64,000 nucleotides of DNA, taken from QHXW01 sp963752965. Lineage in GTDB: Bacteria > Acidobacteriota > Terriglobia > Bryobacterales > Bryobacteraceae. The stretch's first letter is position 1. Every line of letters begins with the position of its first letter. This document shows positions 43,282 to 51,707 of this stretch, in pieces. The position numbers and the translations under genes were made by a program. The notes under the pieces were generated by a model. It ran no database searches, had not been told where the DNA came from, and was given only the letters and a program-made list of their open reading frames with translations. The stretch is taken from contig CAVWAJ010000017.1 of assembly GCA_963752965.1 (NCBI GenBank), positions 310,001 through 374,000 on the forward strand, in the 5' to 3' direction.

Positions 43282-43412
43282 CCTCCCTAGCATAAATCGT
43301 ACGCAAGCTTATCCGCCGGAACCTAAAGTGCTCTTCGCACATACCGCGGCGCACGCCCATTTTCGATATGATCGCTGACGTGCGAAATAACAACCCGCTC
43401 CGGAGAACAGGA

Positions 43413-43721
43413 ATGAAAGTCATTGCTGATTTGTGCGTCATCCCCATGGGAATCGGAGTCTCTGTCTCACGGGAGGTTGCGGTGTGCGAGCGCATTCTGG
43501 CCGAAGCCGGCCTGAAGACCAGGCTCCACGCGTACGGCACGAACATCGAAGGCGAGTGGGACGACGTCTTCGCCGCCATCAAGCGATGCCACGAAACCAT
43601 TCACGCCATGGGAGTTCCCCGGATCTCAACTAACATAAGACTGGGGACTCGGACCGACCGGGAGCAGACGATGGAGGATAAAGTCCACAGCGTCGAGCAG
43701 AAGCTCCGGTCTGCCGAGTAA
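43413..43721 (+). CDS. Thiamine-binding protein, MTH1187/YkoF-like (DUF77)
   Basis: 102 residues: MKVIADLCVIPMGIGVSVSR, then AVCERILAEAGLKTRLHAYGTNIEGEWDDVFAAIKRCHETIHAMGVPRISTNIRLGTRTD is the whole family core (shown here in parts: LKTRLHAYGTNIEGEWDD and PRISTNIRLGTRTD). Structures of relatives bind thiamine or its pyrimidine. The open frame extends 15 codons upstream, but MKV is the family start and has a GGAGAACAGG-type site before it. TATGATCG about 45 bases upstream may be a -10. Confidence 0.83.
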   Translation: MKVIADLCVIPMGIGVSVSREVAVCERILAEAGLKTRLHAYGTNIEGEWDDVFAAIKRCHETIHAMGVPRISTNIRLGTRTDREQTMEDKVHSVEQKLRSAE

Positions 43722-43755
43722 GGAAGTTATCTGGCCGGCTCTCTTGCTTGATCGT

Positions 43756-44430
43756 TCAGAACCGGCCGAATTTTTCGTAGGCCTCGAGTGGCTGCACGCC
43801 TTCGAGAATCGCTTTTCGAACCGCATTTTCGGTGTGCACTACGGCTTCGGCCTTGGTAATGACTTCCTCAGCGACGGATTGGGGAAGCACCACGACTCCG
43901 TCGCGATCACCAACCACGAAGTCACCCGCGTGAATGCGGACTTCCCCAATGGTGATAGGAACGTTGCAGTCCGTCAGGCGCCAGCGGCCGACAATATCCT
44001 GTGGTGTCTTGTACCGCGCGAAGACAGGAAAGCCGAGCCGGAGAATGTAATCGATGTCGCGGATGCCGCCGTCAATGATCGCGCCTCTGCCTCCGCGGAA
44101 TTTGGCAGTTTCACAAGACAGTTCGCCGAAATGCGCCACCGTTCGGTCGTTCGGCTGGCTGATGACGATGTCGCCCGGCCCGATCGATCCCAACATCTTC
44201 AGAAACGGCAGGAAGTAGTCGTCACGCGGCAGCCCGTTGGCGCGCTCGCCCGTGACGGTGAGCGCGCGGCCGGCGATGGTTTGGCCGGGCTGGATTGACT
44301 GGAGTTCCGCCGGCAACACCTGGTGCGTATACCCCATTTCGTCGAGGATGTCGCTGATGGCGCCGGTGTAAGGAATCGCGGCGAGGCGATCAATGAGCTG
44401 CTGGCTGGTAGGCATCGATGAGTTTTCCAT
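43756..44430 (-). CDS. RraA family protein (HMG aldolase-like), cytoplasmic
   Basis: 224 residues without leader. RraA core: YTGAISDILDEMGY, LPFLKMLGSIGPGDIVISQPND, HFGELSCETAKFRGGRGAIIDGGIRDIDYI (the Gly-Gly-x-Arg-Asp substrate/metal site) and DFVVGDRDGVVVLPQSVAEEV. The family contains metal-dependent 4-hydroxy-4-methyl-2-oxoglutarate aldolases. It overlaps the 3' end of the beta-lactamase/peptidase fusion by 41 bases; an inner ATG 15 bases in, with GGAAAA before it, would shorten the overlap. Confidence 0.83.
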   Translation of the reverse strand: MENSSMPTSQQLIDRLAAIPYTGAISDILDEMGYTHQVLPAELQSIQPGQTIAGRALTVTGERANGLPRDDYFLPFLKMLGSIGPGDIVISQPNDRTVAHFGELSCETAKFRGGRGAIIDGGIRDIDYILRLGFPVFARYKTPQDIVGRWRLTDCNVPITIGEVRIHAGDFVVGDRDGVVVLPQSVAEEVITKAEAVVHTENAVRKAILEGVQPLEAYEKFGRF

Positions 44431-46417
44431 GGTTCACGAGCGGCTGATCATTCACTTCCACGGTGGCGTCCGGGAAGAAGAACCAGCGTACGAAATCTCC
44501 GCGAACCTGGCCGCCGAGTTCGGCGTTGTCGCCCAGGCTCATGCGGACCACGCCCGCGCCGTACCCGTAGTACGCCAACGTTGAGCCAGACGGGTTTTGG
44601 AGCTTGGGGTTAAAGCCCAAGGCGAATTCACGAAAGCTGCGTGCGGCGTCCCCACCAGCCGAGATGGCCTCGTCGGCCGCTTCCATATTTTCGCCGGCGG
44701 AAATGCCCGTGATCGAGCCATCATGAATGTCGAGCTTCAAGTTGCGTACGATACCTTTGGCGAAGCGGGCGGAAGGGATCACCAGGTGGCCGTTCACGCT
44801 TTCTTCGATGGGAGCGACGCGCAGTGCGCCCGCCGGCAGCTCGATCTCGCGATCCACCCGTACCCGAGCCGCCCGTGCATGCCGGGCCGTGGCATTGCCA
44901 TCCTGCTTGTTGAACGGGCGATTGCCGACTCGAAAACTAATGTCCGTTCCCGCGGGCGTGCGCACGCGCACCACGCCCGATCGCAACAGTTTGATGGCGC
45001 GATCCTGCGCCGCGGAGAGTGCGGCGTAGTCAATGTCGAGGGCGGTCTGATAGACACGATCGAGCGTACTCGAATGCGTCCCCGGAAGGCCATCCGGCTC
45101 GACGCTGCCCTCCGCCCAGTGGAAATGGATCTCGCGGCGCGCGCCGCCGCGCTCTAGCCAGGCTTCCAGGGCTTTCCGCTCCTCGGCCGAGTTCTTGCGT
45201 TTGCTCAAGGGCAGCCAAAGATAGATATCCGCCGCGCTGAGATCGTGGACCTCGACCGCCCCCGCCTCCTTGAGCCGCTTGCGCAGTGCTTCAGTGAGCT
45301 CCTGGAAGTAGGCGGGATCGCCACCGAACAGGACGCGCTCACCGCGTGTTGGCTTCAACGCTTCGACGATCCGCCCGGCGATGTGATCGTAATCGAGCGC
45401 TCCCGGCGACGTTTCAAACAGGAAGAAGTCGTGCACGGTGCGCGCGATTTCGGCGATGGCCCGCTCGCGCGTGGGAACAGGGTTGTCGGACGCTTTCACA
45501 AACACGGCAATCGCGACATGCCCGGTGTTGTCCGGCAGAGTGACGATGCCGACGTCATTAGTAGTACCGCCGATTGATCCCGTCTTATGGGCGACTTCGG
45601 TTCCCTCCGGCAGAATGCCCTTCAACCGCTCCTGGCCTGTTTCGCAGCGCCGCATGATGTCGAGCAGCAGATCGGCGGATTCAGGCTTCAAGACTTCCTT
45701 GTCCTTGAGCCAGACGCGCGCCAGAAGCGACGTCATCGCGCCGGGTGTAGAGGTGTCGCGTGGGTCCTTATCGGATGCCGTGGCTGCTTTCCTGGCTTCG
45801 TCGCGCGGAACGGCGTCCAGCAGTTGCCGCCACATCTGCGGCGACCATTGATTCTCGGGCGGCAGGTTCTTCACGCCGTCCCAGTCGGCGATCAGCCGCG
45901 CCTCGGAACGGTTGACGGTGATGCCGCTGATGCCCAGGTCGCGCATGCGAGCCGTTACGACTTCAGGTCCGCCAGCCAGGCGCAGCAGGACATCGGCCGC
46001 ACTGTTGTCGCTGATCACGAGCATCAGCTCCATGAGATTGCGAACCGAAAGCGAAGCGCCCGGTGCGCGGAACACATCAGTGAGGATGCCGCCGCCCGGA
46101 TGAAAATCGGAGGTGTGCAGCTCGACCATCTGGTCGAGTTTGACCTCGCCTGAATCGACGCGATGCAGAAGCGTGACCGCGACGGGGATCTTGAAGGTGC
46201 TGGCCATGGGGAATCGCTCGTCCCCGTGCAATGCAATGGTGCGGCCAGACTCGAGATGGACGGCACTGGCTCCGACCACGCCCCCCGCAATCTGGGAGAC
46301 ACGCTCGATTTCGCGCTCGAGCCGGACCAGTTGCGAATCCGCACCCGCGAGCGCGCTGGTGAGAACAAACGCCGCGAGAACAGCCCTGGGCACGGAAAAC
46401 GTCAGCGGTTTGGCCAT
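44390..46417 (-). CDS. Secreted class A beta-lactamase-like/M29 peptidase-like fusion
   Basis: 675 residues from the ATG at 46417 (leader RAVLAAFVLTSALAGA). Residues 30-325 are a class A serine beta-lactamase-like domain: S73-TF-K76, S136-D137-N138, a glutamate at 172 in the position of E166, and K278-T279-G280. Residues 330-675 resemble M29 aminopeptidases: LPAGALRVAPIEESVNGHLVI and FREFALGFNPKL, LAYYGYGAGVVRMSLGDN. In M29 the first motif usually reads GE, giving a metal ligand; here that Glu is Ala, so metal binding may be altered. The two parts are in one uninterrupted frame. Role could be wall-peptide or antibiotic hydrolysis; unproven. Confidence 0.75.
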   Translation of the reverse strand: MAKPLTFSVPRAVLAAFVLTSALAGADSQLVRLEREIERVSQIAGGVVGASAVHLESGRTIALHGDERFPMASTFKIPVAVTLLHRVDSGEVKLDQMVELHTSDFHPGGGILTDVFRAPGASLSVRNLMELMLVISDNSAADVLLRLAGGPEVVTARMRDLGISGITVNRSEARLIADWDGVKNLPPENQWSPQMWRQLLDAVPRDEARKAATASDKDPRDTSTPGAMTSLLARVWLKDKEVLKPESADLLLDIMRRCETGQERLKGILPEGTEVAHKTGSIGGTTNDVGIVTLPDNTGHVAIAVFVKASDNPVPTRERAIAEIARTVHDFFLFETSPGALDYDHIAGRIVEALKPTRGERVLFGGDPAYFQELTEALRKRLKEAGAVEVHDLSAADIYLWLPLSKRKNSAEERKALEAWLERGGARREIHFHWAEGSVEPDGLPGTHSSTLDRVYQTALDIDYAALSAAQDRAIKLLRSGVVRVRTPAGTDISFRVGNRPFNKQDGNATARHARAARVRVDREIELPAGALRVAPIEESVNGHLVIPSARFAKGIVRNLKLDIHDGSITGISAGENMEAADEAISAGGDAARSFREFALGFNPKLQNPSGSTLAYYGYGAGVVRMSLGDNAELGGQVRGDFVRWFFFPDATVEVNDQPLVNHGKLIDAYQPAAH

Positions 46418-46501
46418 CCGGAAAAAACAAAGATAACACTTCCGCGGTCGCGGCTTATAGCCCAACGAAAAGCCTGTAAGCCCTAAGCGACGGGTTCCCA
46501 C

Positions 46502-46705
46502 CTACGGCAGTTCTTTGATGCGAACGTTGCGGAACCAGACGCGAGCAGGCCCGTGGCCCAGGAAACCGTTTGAACTCGAAGCGGAACACGAAATTGGCGT
46601 ATTCTTTCTCGGTGAAGAAGTTGCCTCCGCCATCGGCGGGACACTCAAGTAAACCGTTCTCGATGATGTAGCCGTCGGCCTCTTGGCCCACGAGCTTCCA
46701 GCCGG
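46502..46705 (-). pseudogene. Partial DUF1080 copy with internal deletion
   Basis: Read on the minus strand it gives SGWKLVGQEADGYIIENGLL and ECPADGGGNFFTEKEYANFV, ending FRFEFK, then jumps in another frame to GFLGHGPARVWFRNVRIKELP and a stop. Both parts are nearly identical to the intact DUF1080 gene 1.2 kb to the right. About 340 bases of the middle and the whole signal peptide are missing. A short flanking stretch at 46467-46487 also matches 47652-47672, so the copy reaches past the gene end. Confidence 0.8.
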
Positions 46706-46939
46706 AAGGCTCATGACCACGGCGAGGCGCGGGCGCGAAAGACAGCCACGCCACGATTCGCCAACGGGGTCGAAACCTGGGACCAGATAGAATGAGTACT
46801 CGATCAGGAATGCGGCGATGAGGGACAGGACCGCCCAGAGCGGAATATTCTTCTGGCGAGCGTGCAGCCAACCGGCAGCGCTCAACCCAATCCAGCCGGT
46901 CAACAGGGCCGCCCGGAAGGCCCCGAGCCTTGGATGCAT
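46706..46939 (-). pseudogene. N-terminal fragment of a membrane protein
   Basis: MHPRLGAFRAALLTGWIGLS, then a hydrophobic helix LWAVLSLIAAFLIEYSFYLVPGF has the look of a real membrane protein start, similar in style to CPBP-type proteins of this phylum. It loses coding sense shortly before the truncated DUF1080 copy, which has replaced its remainder. The call rests on composition only. Confidence 0.35.
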
Positions 46940-47675
46940 CGGCATCATTCTAGCATCGGGGCTGTCGCCAGCCGTTTCGGCGCAAGATCCGCCGGCCGAT
47001 CTGGCGCGCCGCGTGGCACACATCGAAAGCGAGACAGAGCGGGCACGGGAGCACTACACATACCGGCAGTCGGTGACGGTGGAGGAGTTGAGCGACCGCG
47101 GCGGTATGGTGGGCGAGTACCGCGAGGTGCGCGACGTTATCTTCTCACCCACCGAAGAGCGCACGGAACAGATGATCGGCGCGCCCCTGCTGACGCTGAA
47201 GAACTTGAAATTAACCGACGAGGATTTCGCCGACATCCGCAATATTCAGCCGTTTGTGCTGGTGGAGGAATTGCTTCGGATTTACGAGACCAAATTTCGC
47301 GGCGACGAAAAGATCGACGGTGTGGATTGTTACGTGCTGCAAGTGCGGCCGCGGCAGATCCTTTCGGGGCAGCGGTTGTTCGACGGCATGTTGTGGATCA
47401 AGAAAGACGACCTGGCGATTATTCGCTCCGAGGGCCAGGCGGTGCCGCAGGTGCTTAGTATGAAACAGGAGAATTTATTCCCGCGATTCACCACCGTGCG
47501 GCAGACGATCGATGGGAAACACTGGTTTCCGATTTTCACCTACGCGGACGACACGCTACCGTTTCGAACGGGGCCGCAACGCATCCGATTGAAAATTCGC
47601 TACAGCAACTACAAGCGGTTTGGCGCAGACACGTCGATCACATTTGAGAATGAAAAGCCTGTTAGCCCGAAGTAA
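46818..47675 (+). CDS. Exported outer-membrane lipoprotein-sorting-like protein
   Basis: Up to 285 residues. The mature part (from about AQDPPADLARRVAHIESETERAREHYTY) has a LolA/LolB-like beta-half-barrel pattern: YRQSVTVEEL, LVEELLRIYETKFRGDEKIDG, CYVLQVRPR, FDGMLWIKKDDLAIIRSEGQAVPQ and WFPIFTYADDTLPFRTGPQRIRLKIRYSNYKRFG. IGIILASGLSPAVSAQ is a probable signal peptide, but the only in-frame ATG is 40 residues before it and overlaps the antisense fragment, so the original start may be lost. The last 20 bases are repeated at 46467. Confidence 0.65.
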   Translation: MRDRTAQSGIFFWRACSQPAALNPIQPVNRAARKAPSLGCIGIILASGLSPAVSAQDPPADLARRVAHIESETERAREHYTYRQSVTVEELSDRGGMVGEYREVRDVIFSPTEERTEQMIGAPLLTLKNLKLTDEDFADIRNIQPFVLVEELLRIYETKFRGDEKIDGVDCYVLQVRPRQILSGQRLFDGMLWIKKDDLAIIRSEGQAVPQVLSMKQENLFPRFTTVRQTIDGKHWFPIFTYADDTLPFRTGPQRIRLKIRYSNYKRFGADTSITFENEKPVSPK

Positions 47676-47694
47676 ACGATCTCAGGTTCGTGTC

Positions 47695-48336
47695 TTACGG
47701 CAGGTCTTTGATGCGAACGTTGCGGGACCAGACGCGAGCGGGCCCGTGGCCGAGGAAACCGACGTGGCCGCTGGTGCGCGCCAAACCGGGATGCTTCTTC
47801 AGGACGGCGGGGTCGGTGATGGAGTCGAGATTGGCATCCACAATGATATGGCCGTTCAGCGTGACTTTGATCTGGCGGCCATTCGCGACGATTTCTTCGG
47901 AGTTCCACTGGCCAGCGGGCTTGAGAAAGCCGGTTTTGGCGGGCACCACGTCGTAGATGGAGCCGTGGTATTGGGCCGGGCGCAGTTTGCCGCGGTACAT
48001 CGGTGCGTCATGATCGAGGATCTGAATCTCCATGCCCTGATAAGCGGCGTCACCTTCATACGGCGCGCGAATGCCGATCCCGTTGTTGGTTCCCTCTTCC
48101 AGTTTGAACTCGAAGCGGAACACGAAATTGGCGTATTCTTTTTCGGTGAAGAGGTTGCCTCCGCCATCGGCGGGACATTCGAGTAAACCGTTCTCGATGA
48201 TATAGCCGCGGCCCTCCTGGCCCACGAGCTTCCAGCCGGTGAGATCCTTGCCGTTGTAAAGCGAAGTAAAGCCGGGCTCGGCTGGGGCGCCGGCGAGCGC
48301 GACGGCGGCGAACAGGATCGTGAAGAGACGCGACAT
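47695..48336 (-). CDS. Secreted DUF1080 protein (3-keto-glycoside hydrolase-like)
   Basis: 213 residues with a Sec leader (MSRLFTILFAAVALAGAPA). The concanavalin-like DUF1080 domain follows: FTSLYNGKDLTGWKLVGQEG, YIIENGLLECPADGGGNLFT, YANFVFRFEFKLEEGTNNGIGIRAPYEG, MEIQILDHDAP and a closing GHVGFLGHGPARVWSRNVRIK. Members cleave 3-keto-glycosides in the periplasm. Its ATG overlaps the stop of the Gfo/Idh gene (ATGA), and such an oxidoreductase would make the 3-keto substrate, so the pair is biochemically sensible. Confidence 0.88.
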   Translation of the reverse strand: MSRLFTILFAAVALAGAPAEPGFTSLYNGKDLTGWKLVGQEGRGYIIENGLLECPADGGGNLFTEKEYANFVFRFEFKLEEGTNNGIGIRAPYEGDAAYQGMEIQILDHDAPMYRGKLRPAQYHGSIYDVVPAKTGFLKPAGQWNSEEIVANGRQIKVTLNGHIIVDANLDSITDPAVLKKHPGLARTSGHVGFLGHGPARVWSRNVRIKDLP

Positions 48337-49448
48337 CAGACATCCACCTCGGACCACTCGATGACGCGCTTTTCGTAAATCGACTTGCGGCCCATCATGG
48401 CGGCGAGCGTGGAGATGCGCGCGGACTCGGCGTTGTTGAGCGGCGTCTTTTTGCCGCGGGCGTTGTCGATGAACGCGGCGAGCGAGAGATAGGTCGAGTC
48501 CTTACCGGCGTCAGGGACCTCAATGGCCTTGGGCTGGGCCTGCTTGCTGAGCTCGATCAAAGTCGCCGTAGCGATATCGATCGCGGCCTGGGAGCCGTAC
48601 ACGCGTTCCTTGATTCCGGAAAAATGCGGGGGATCGAAATAGATGTGGCTGAAGGTGAAGCGAACGTCGTTGGGGAAATCGTAGATGACGGCATAATTAT
48701 CCATGGTGGTGCGGCCTGGAGGATCATCCTTGTAGAGATTGATGCCGCCGGTGCCGTAAGCACGCAACGGATGCGAGCCCGCGGCCCAAACCATCAGGTC
48801 GATGATATGGCAGGCCTGTTCGACAATGTTGTCGCCGGAGCGGGAACGGTCGAAGTACCAAGCCGTCTGGTGGGGCAGATCGCCGGTATGGCGGTAGCCT
48901 TGGAGGAACAGAACCTTGCCGATGCCGCCATCATGGATCAATTTCATTGAAGCCGCGCGGTTGGGATCGTGACGCAACTGGAAGCCCGCCTGGAAAATTC
49001 CTTTCGCGCTCTTGGCGGCGTTGGCCACCATGCGGCACTGCTCGGGATTCAGCCCCATGGGCTTTTCGCAGTAAACGTGCTTCCCCACTTCGAGGGCGGC
49101 AATGGCCATCTCCTTGTGAAGATCGACGGGCGTGGCGATGACAACCGCGTCGATATCTTTGCGGTCGAGCATCTTGCGGAATTCGGCGTAGGTGTCGGGC
49201 GTGTGGCCGGCTGCGGTCGCGGCGTCGACGGCTTTCTTTAAGTTTTCGGGATCGATGTCGCAGATGGCAACGATCTTGATACCGGGCACATTCAGCATGT
49301 GCTTCAGCAGATAAGAGCCGCGATTGCCCACCCCGATCAACGCGACGCGTACGGTGTCGTTCGGTGACTGCGCCGGCAGCAAGGCCGCGCTCGAAGCGGC
49401 GATGGACGTTGTCACGAAAGTGCGGCGAGTGAAGTTGTCGTTCGTCAT
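48336..49448 (-). CDS. Exported Gfo/Idh/MocA oxidoreductase, coupled to DUF1080
   Basis: 370 residues. Leader: TRRTFVTTSIAASSAALLPA (Tat type). VRVALIGVGNRGSYLLKHM is the dinucleotide loop, with AICDIDPENLK; the signature is VYCEKPMGLNPEQCRM, and HTGDLPHQTAWYFDRSRSGDNIVEQACHIIDLMVWA is typical of the 3-keto-sugar subfamily. Proposed role: oxidise C3 of a glycoside outside the cytoplasm, after which the DUF1080 partner cleaves it. The 4-base overlap argues for a fixed ratio of the two. Confidence 0.88.
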   Translation of the reverse strand: MTNDNFTRRTFVTTSIAASSAALLPAQSPNDTVRVALIGVGNRGSYLLKHMLNVPGIKIVAICDIDPENLKKAVDAATAAGHTPDTYAEFRKMLDRKDIDAVVIATPVDLHKEMAIAALEVGKHVYCEKPMGLNPEQCRMVANAAKSAKGIFQAGFQLRHDPNRAASMKLIHDGGIGKVLFLQGYRHTGDLPHQTAWYFDRSRSGDNIVEQACHIIDLMVWAAGSHPLRAYGTGGINLYKDDPPGRTTMDNYAVIYDFPNDVRFTFSHIYFDPPHFSGIKERVYGSQAAIDIATATLIELSKQAQPKAIEVPDAGKDSTYLSLAAFIDNARGKKTPLNNAESARISTLAAMMGRKSIYEKRVIEWSEVDV

Positions 49449-49514
49449 GATAATTTTCGTCGTCAGGGGATGATTTTACCTTGTTTTGCGGAGCGGCACG
49501 GAGCGCCAAGCGAT

Positions 49515-51677
49515 CTAGAGAGCCGGGATGCCGGTGCGGCCGGTTTCCAACTCTTCGAGGAGCAGGGTGAGGCGCGGTGCGGCGTCCAGCTTTCCACCGA
49601 AACGGAGGTCGTTGTAAGCGGCGGTAAACTGATCCACAAGCATGCCGGTTTCGGCGGGCAGGGAAGCGGCAAACTCGCGCGGAGTGAACCAGGCCGGCTT
49701 CTGAAAGCCGCGATGGCGAAGGACGTCGAGCATGCGCTCGTAGAGCACTGTGGCATCGCCCGCCGATGCCTGGCCCTCGCGCACGCGGCGCACGCGATGC
49801 AACATGCGCAGAGAACGCCAGGCGCGTGGTCCCGCGAGCACAAGCGCCGCCACGAACGCTGCCAGGAAGGCGAGTGCGGGGCCGTGATCGGCGGACCAGG
49901 CGCCGAGCATCGACTTCCATTGCACGGCGGAACGGCTCCAACTCTCGATCCATCCCATGCGCAGACGGCGGCTGGAATTCTGCAATTGCGACGCGAGAAT
50001 CAACTGGCGTCCCTGATCGTAGCGCAGCACCCAATCCTGCCAGAACGTGTCGGCGGCGTCGGCCCACAGCGCGAACTTTGCCAGCAGGCCATTGGGGCGG
50101 GCGGAGGGATCGGGAGGTGTGGGATCGAACGTGGTCCAGCCGCGCGACTCGAGATAGGCTTCAACCCAACTGTGCGCGTCGGACTCCCGAATCACGTACT
50201 GGTTGGAGATGGGGTTGAACGTGCCGCTTTGAAAACCGTTGACCAGCCGCGCTGGAATGCCGATGGCGCGTAGCATCACGGCCATAGCGGAGGCGAAGTA
50301 CTCGCAGTGACCCTTCTTCCGTTCGAACAGAAAGTACGCGATCGGATCGGCGGCTTCGTGGTCCGGCAAATCCAGAGTGTAGCCGTAGGACGAGCGCAGA
50401 TGGTTCTCGATGGCGCGGGCACGATCGAGTTGGGTGAACAACCCGGCGGTAACGCTTTCCGCCAGTTCTCGCACGCGTGGGTCAAGCTGGTGAACTCGCA
50501 GGTAGTGCTCGCGGGCGTCCGGCGAGAGGGCGCCGTGCTCGGAGGGCGATACCCCGTCCTCTAAAACGCTGGAGACGGCATAGCGAAAATTGTCGGGCGG
50601 CGCAAAGCGAAGGCGCAGGCTGTCGTTGGGCCCGCGAACGACTTCATTCTCCCCTTCGGTCACGGCGTCGCGCCGGAGGTTGGGGAGGACAGAATGTTCG
50701 GGGCGCAATTGCTCGGGTATGCCGGCCACGAACAGCGCTTCGGAATCGACGGCATTAAGCGTGACGTGGTAGAAGAGGCGGTTTCCAATACGCGGCCGGT
50801 CGGTCACCAGCGTCCAGCCGTTATCCAGGCGCACGGTTTTGATTTCCAAGGGCGGGTTGGACCAGCGCTTTCCATCGAAGTCACTGAGCGCCACGCCACG
50901 CCACTTCAGACCGTCCGGGAAGCCGGCGGAGTCGGGGCGAACGTGCATGACGGCGCTCGAATCGCTCTTGATCTCACCGATTTGGCCGAGAGTCACCTCA
51001 TTGGAGAAACCGGGCACGTGGATGCGATGCGAGACGAGGTGGCTCAATGTGGCATTGGCGCTGCGCGGAAGCAAGAAGAACAGGCCGCCGGTCAGGATGA
51101 GAATGCCGAAGGTGACAAACGCCGCGAGACCCGCCAGTCGCGGATGAAAACGGCGCAAGCCGGAGCGCGCAATCTGATGCGGCTTCTGCATGGCACGGCG
51201 GATCTCGGCGCTGGTGAATGCCGCGATGGCGCAGAGCAAATAGATGCCGAGGAACACAAGAAAATTCAGGCTGGCGGAAAGGATGGCGGCTGCGAGTATT
51301 TCGAGAAATGCGATCGCGGCTGTGTACAGGTAATCGCGATTGGTGCGAGCGCTGAGGATTTTGACCACGGCCAGGAAGAAGACTAAGTGGACGGTGGCCT
51401 TGAGAAAAGTGTGTGAGAGGAAAAAGTAATCGACCGGGTAAAACGCGATGTACGCTGCGGTGACGAGGGCGACGAGATTGTCGGAAAACTTGATGCGTAC
51501 GACGCCGGTCACCAAAAGAGCGCGCAGCAGGAGCCCGATTCCGGTGAGCAGGATGGTCGGCGGATCGAGGTAGCCGGAGCCTGCCACTGCCAGATAACCG
51601 CTCGTGACCAGACCGAGAACGGAAAGCTGAAAGAAGCGCTCGACGGAGAGCTGGGGATTGATGCCGGGTCGCGGCAT
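49515..51677 (-). CDS. TgpA-like membrane transglutaminase (DUF3488)
   Basis: 720 residues. About six membrane helices occupy residues 10-205 (DUF3488 part), followed by a periplasmic domain with the transglutaminase triad: Cys in KGHCEYFASAMAVMLRAIGIPARLVNGF, His in SDAHSWVEAYLESRGW and Asp in TTFDPTPPDP. One more helix near residue 605 and a C-terminal DUF4129-like segment complete the usual plan. TgpA is essential in Pseudomonas. It lies 30 bases downstream of the amidase gene in a long minus-strand run. Confidence 0.9.
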   Translation of the reverse strand: MPRPGINPQLSVERFFQLSVLGLVTSGYLAVAGSGYLDPPTILLTGIGLLLRALLVTGVVRIKFSDNLVALVTAAYIAFYPVDYFFLSHTFLKATVHLVFFLAVVKILSARTNRDYLYTAAIAFLEILAAAILSASLNFLVFLGIYLLCAIAAFTSAEIRRAMQKPHQIARSGLRRFHPRLAGLAAFVTFGILILTGGLFFLLPRSANATLSHLVSHRIHVPGFSNEVTLGQIGEIKSDSSAVMHVRPDSAGFPDGLKWRGVALSDFDGKRWSNPPLEIKTVRLDNGWTLVTDRPRIGNRLFYHVTLNAVDSEALFVAGIPEQLRPEHSVLPNLRRDAVTEGENEVVRGPNDSLRLRFAPPDNFRYAVSSVLEDGVSPSEHGALSPDAREHYLRVHQLDPRVRELAESVTAGLFTQLDRARAIENHLRSSYGYTLDLPDHEAADPIAYFLFERKKGHCEYFASAMAVMLRAIGIPARLVNGFQSGTFNPISNQYVIRESDAHSWVEAYLESRGWTTFDPTPPDPSARPNGLLAKFALWADAADTFWQDWVLRYDQGRQLILASQLQNSSRRLRMGWIESWSRSAVQWKSMLGAWSADHGPALAFLAAFVAALVLAGPRAWRSLRMLHRVRRVREGQASAGDATVLYERMLDVLRHRGFQKPAWFTPREFAASLPAETGMLVDQFTAAYNDLRFGGKLDAAPRLTLLLEELETGRTGIPAL

Positions 51678-51707
51678 GCTTTCATTGTAGCGTCACGCGC
51701 ACGGACG

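Noticed and set aside
43294..43412. TPP riboswitch before the thiamine-binding gene
   Set aside because: The conserved CUGAGA and ACCUG-type elements are not present in the short leader.
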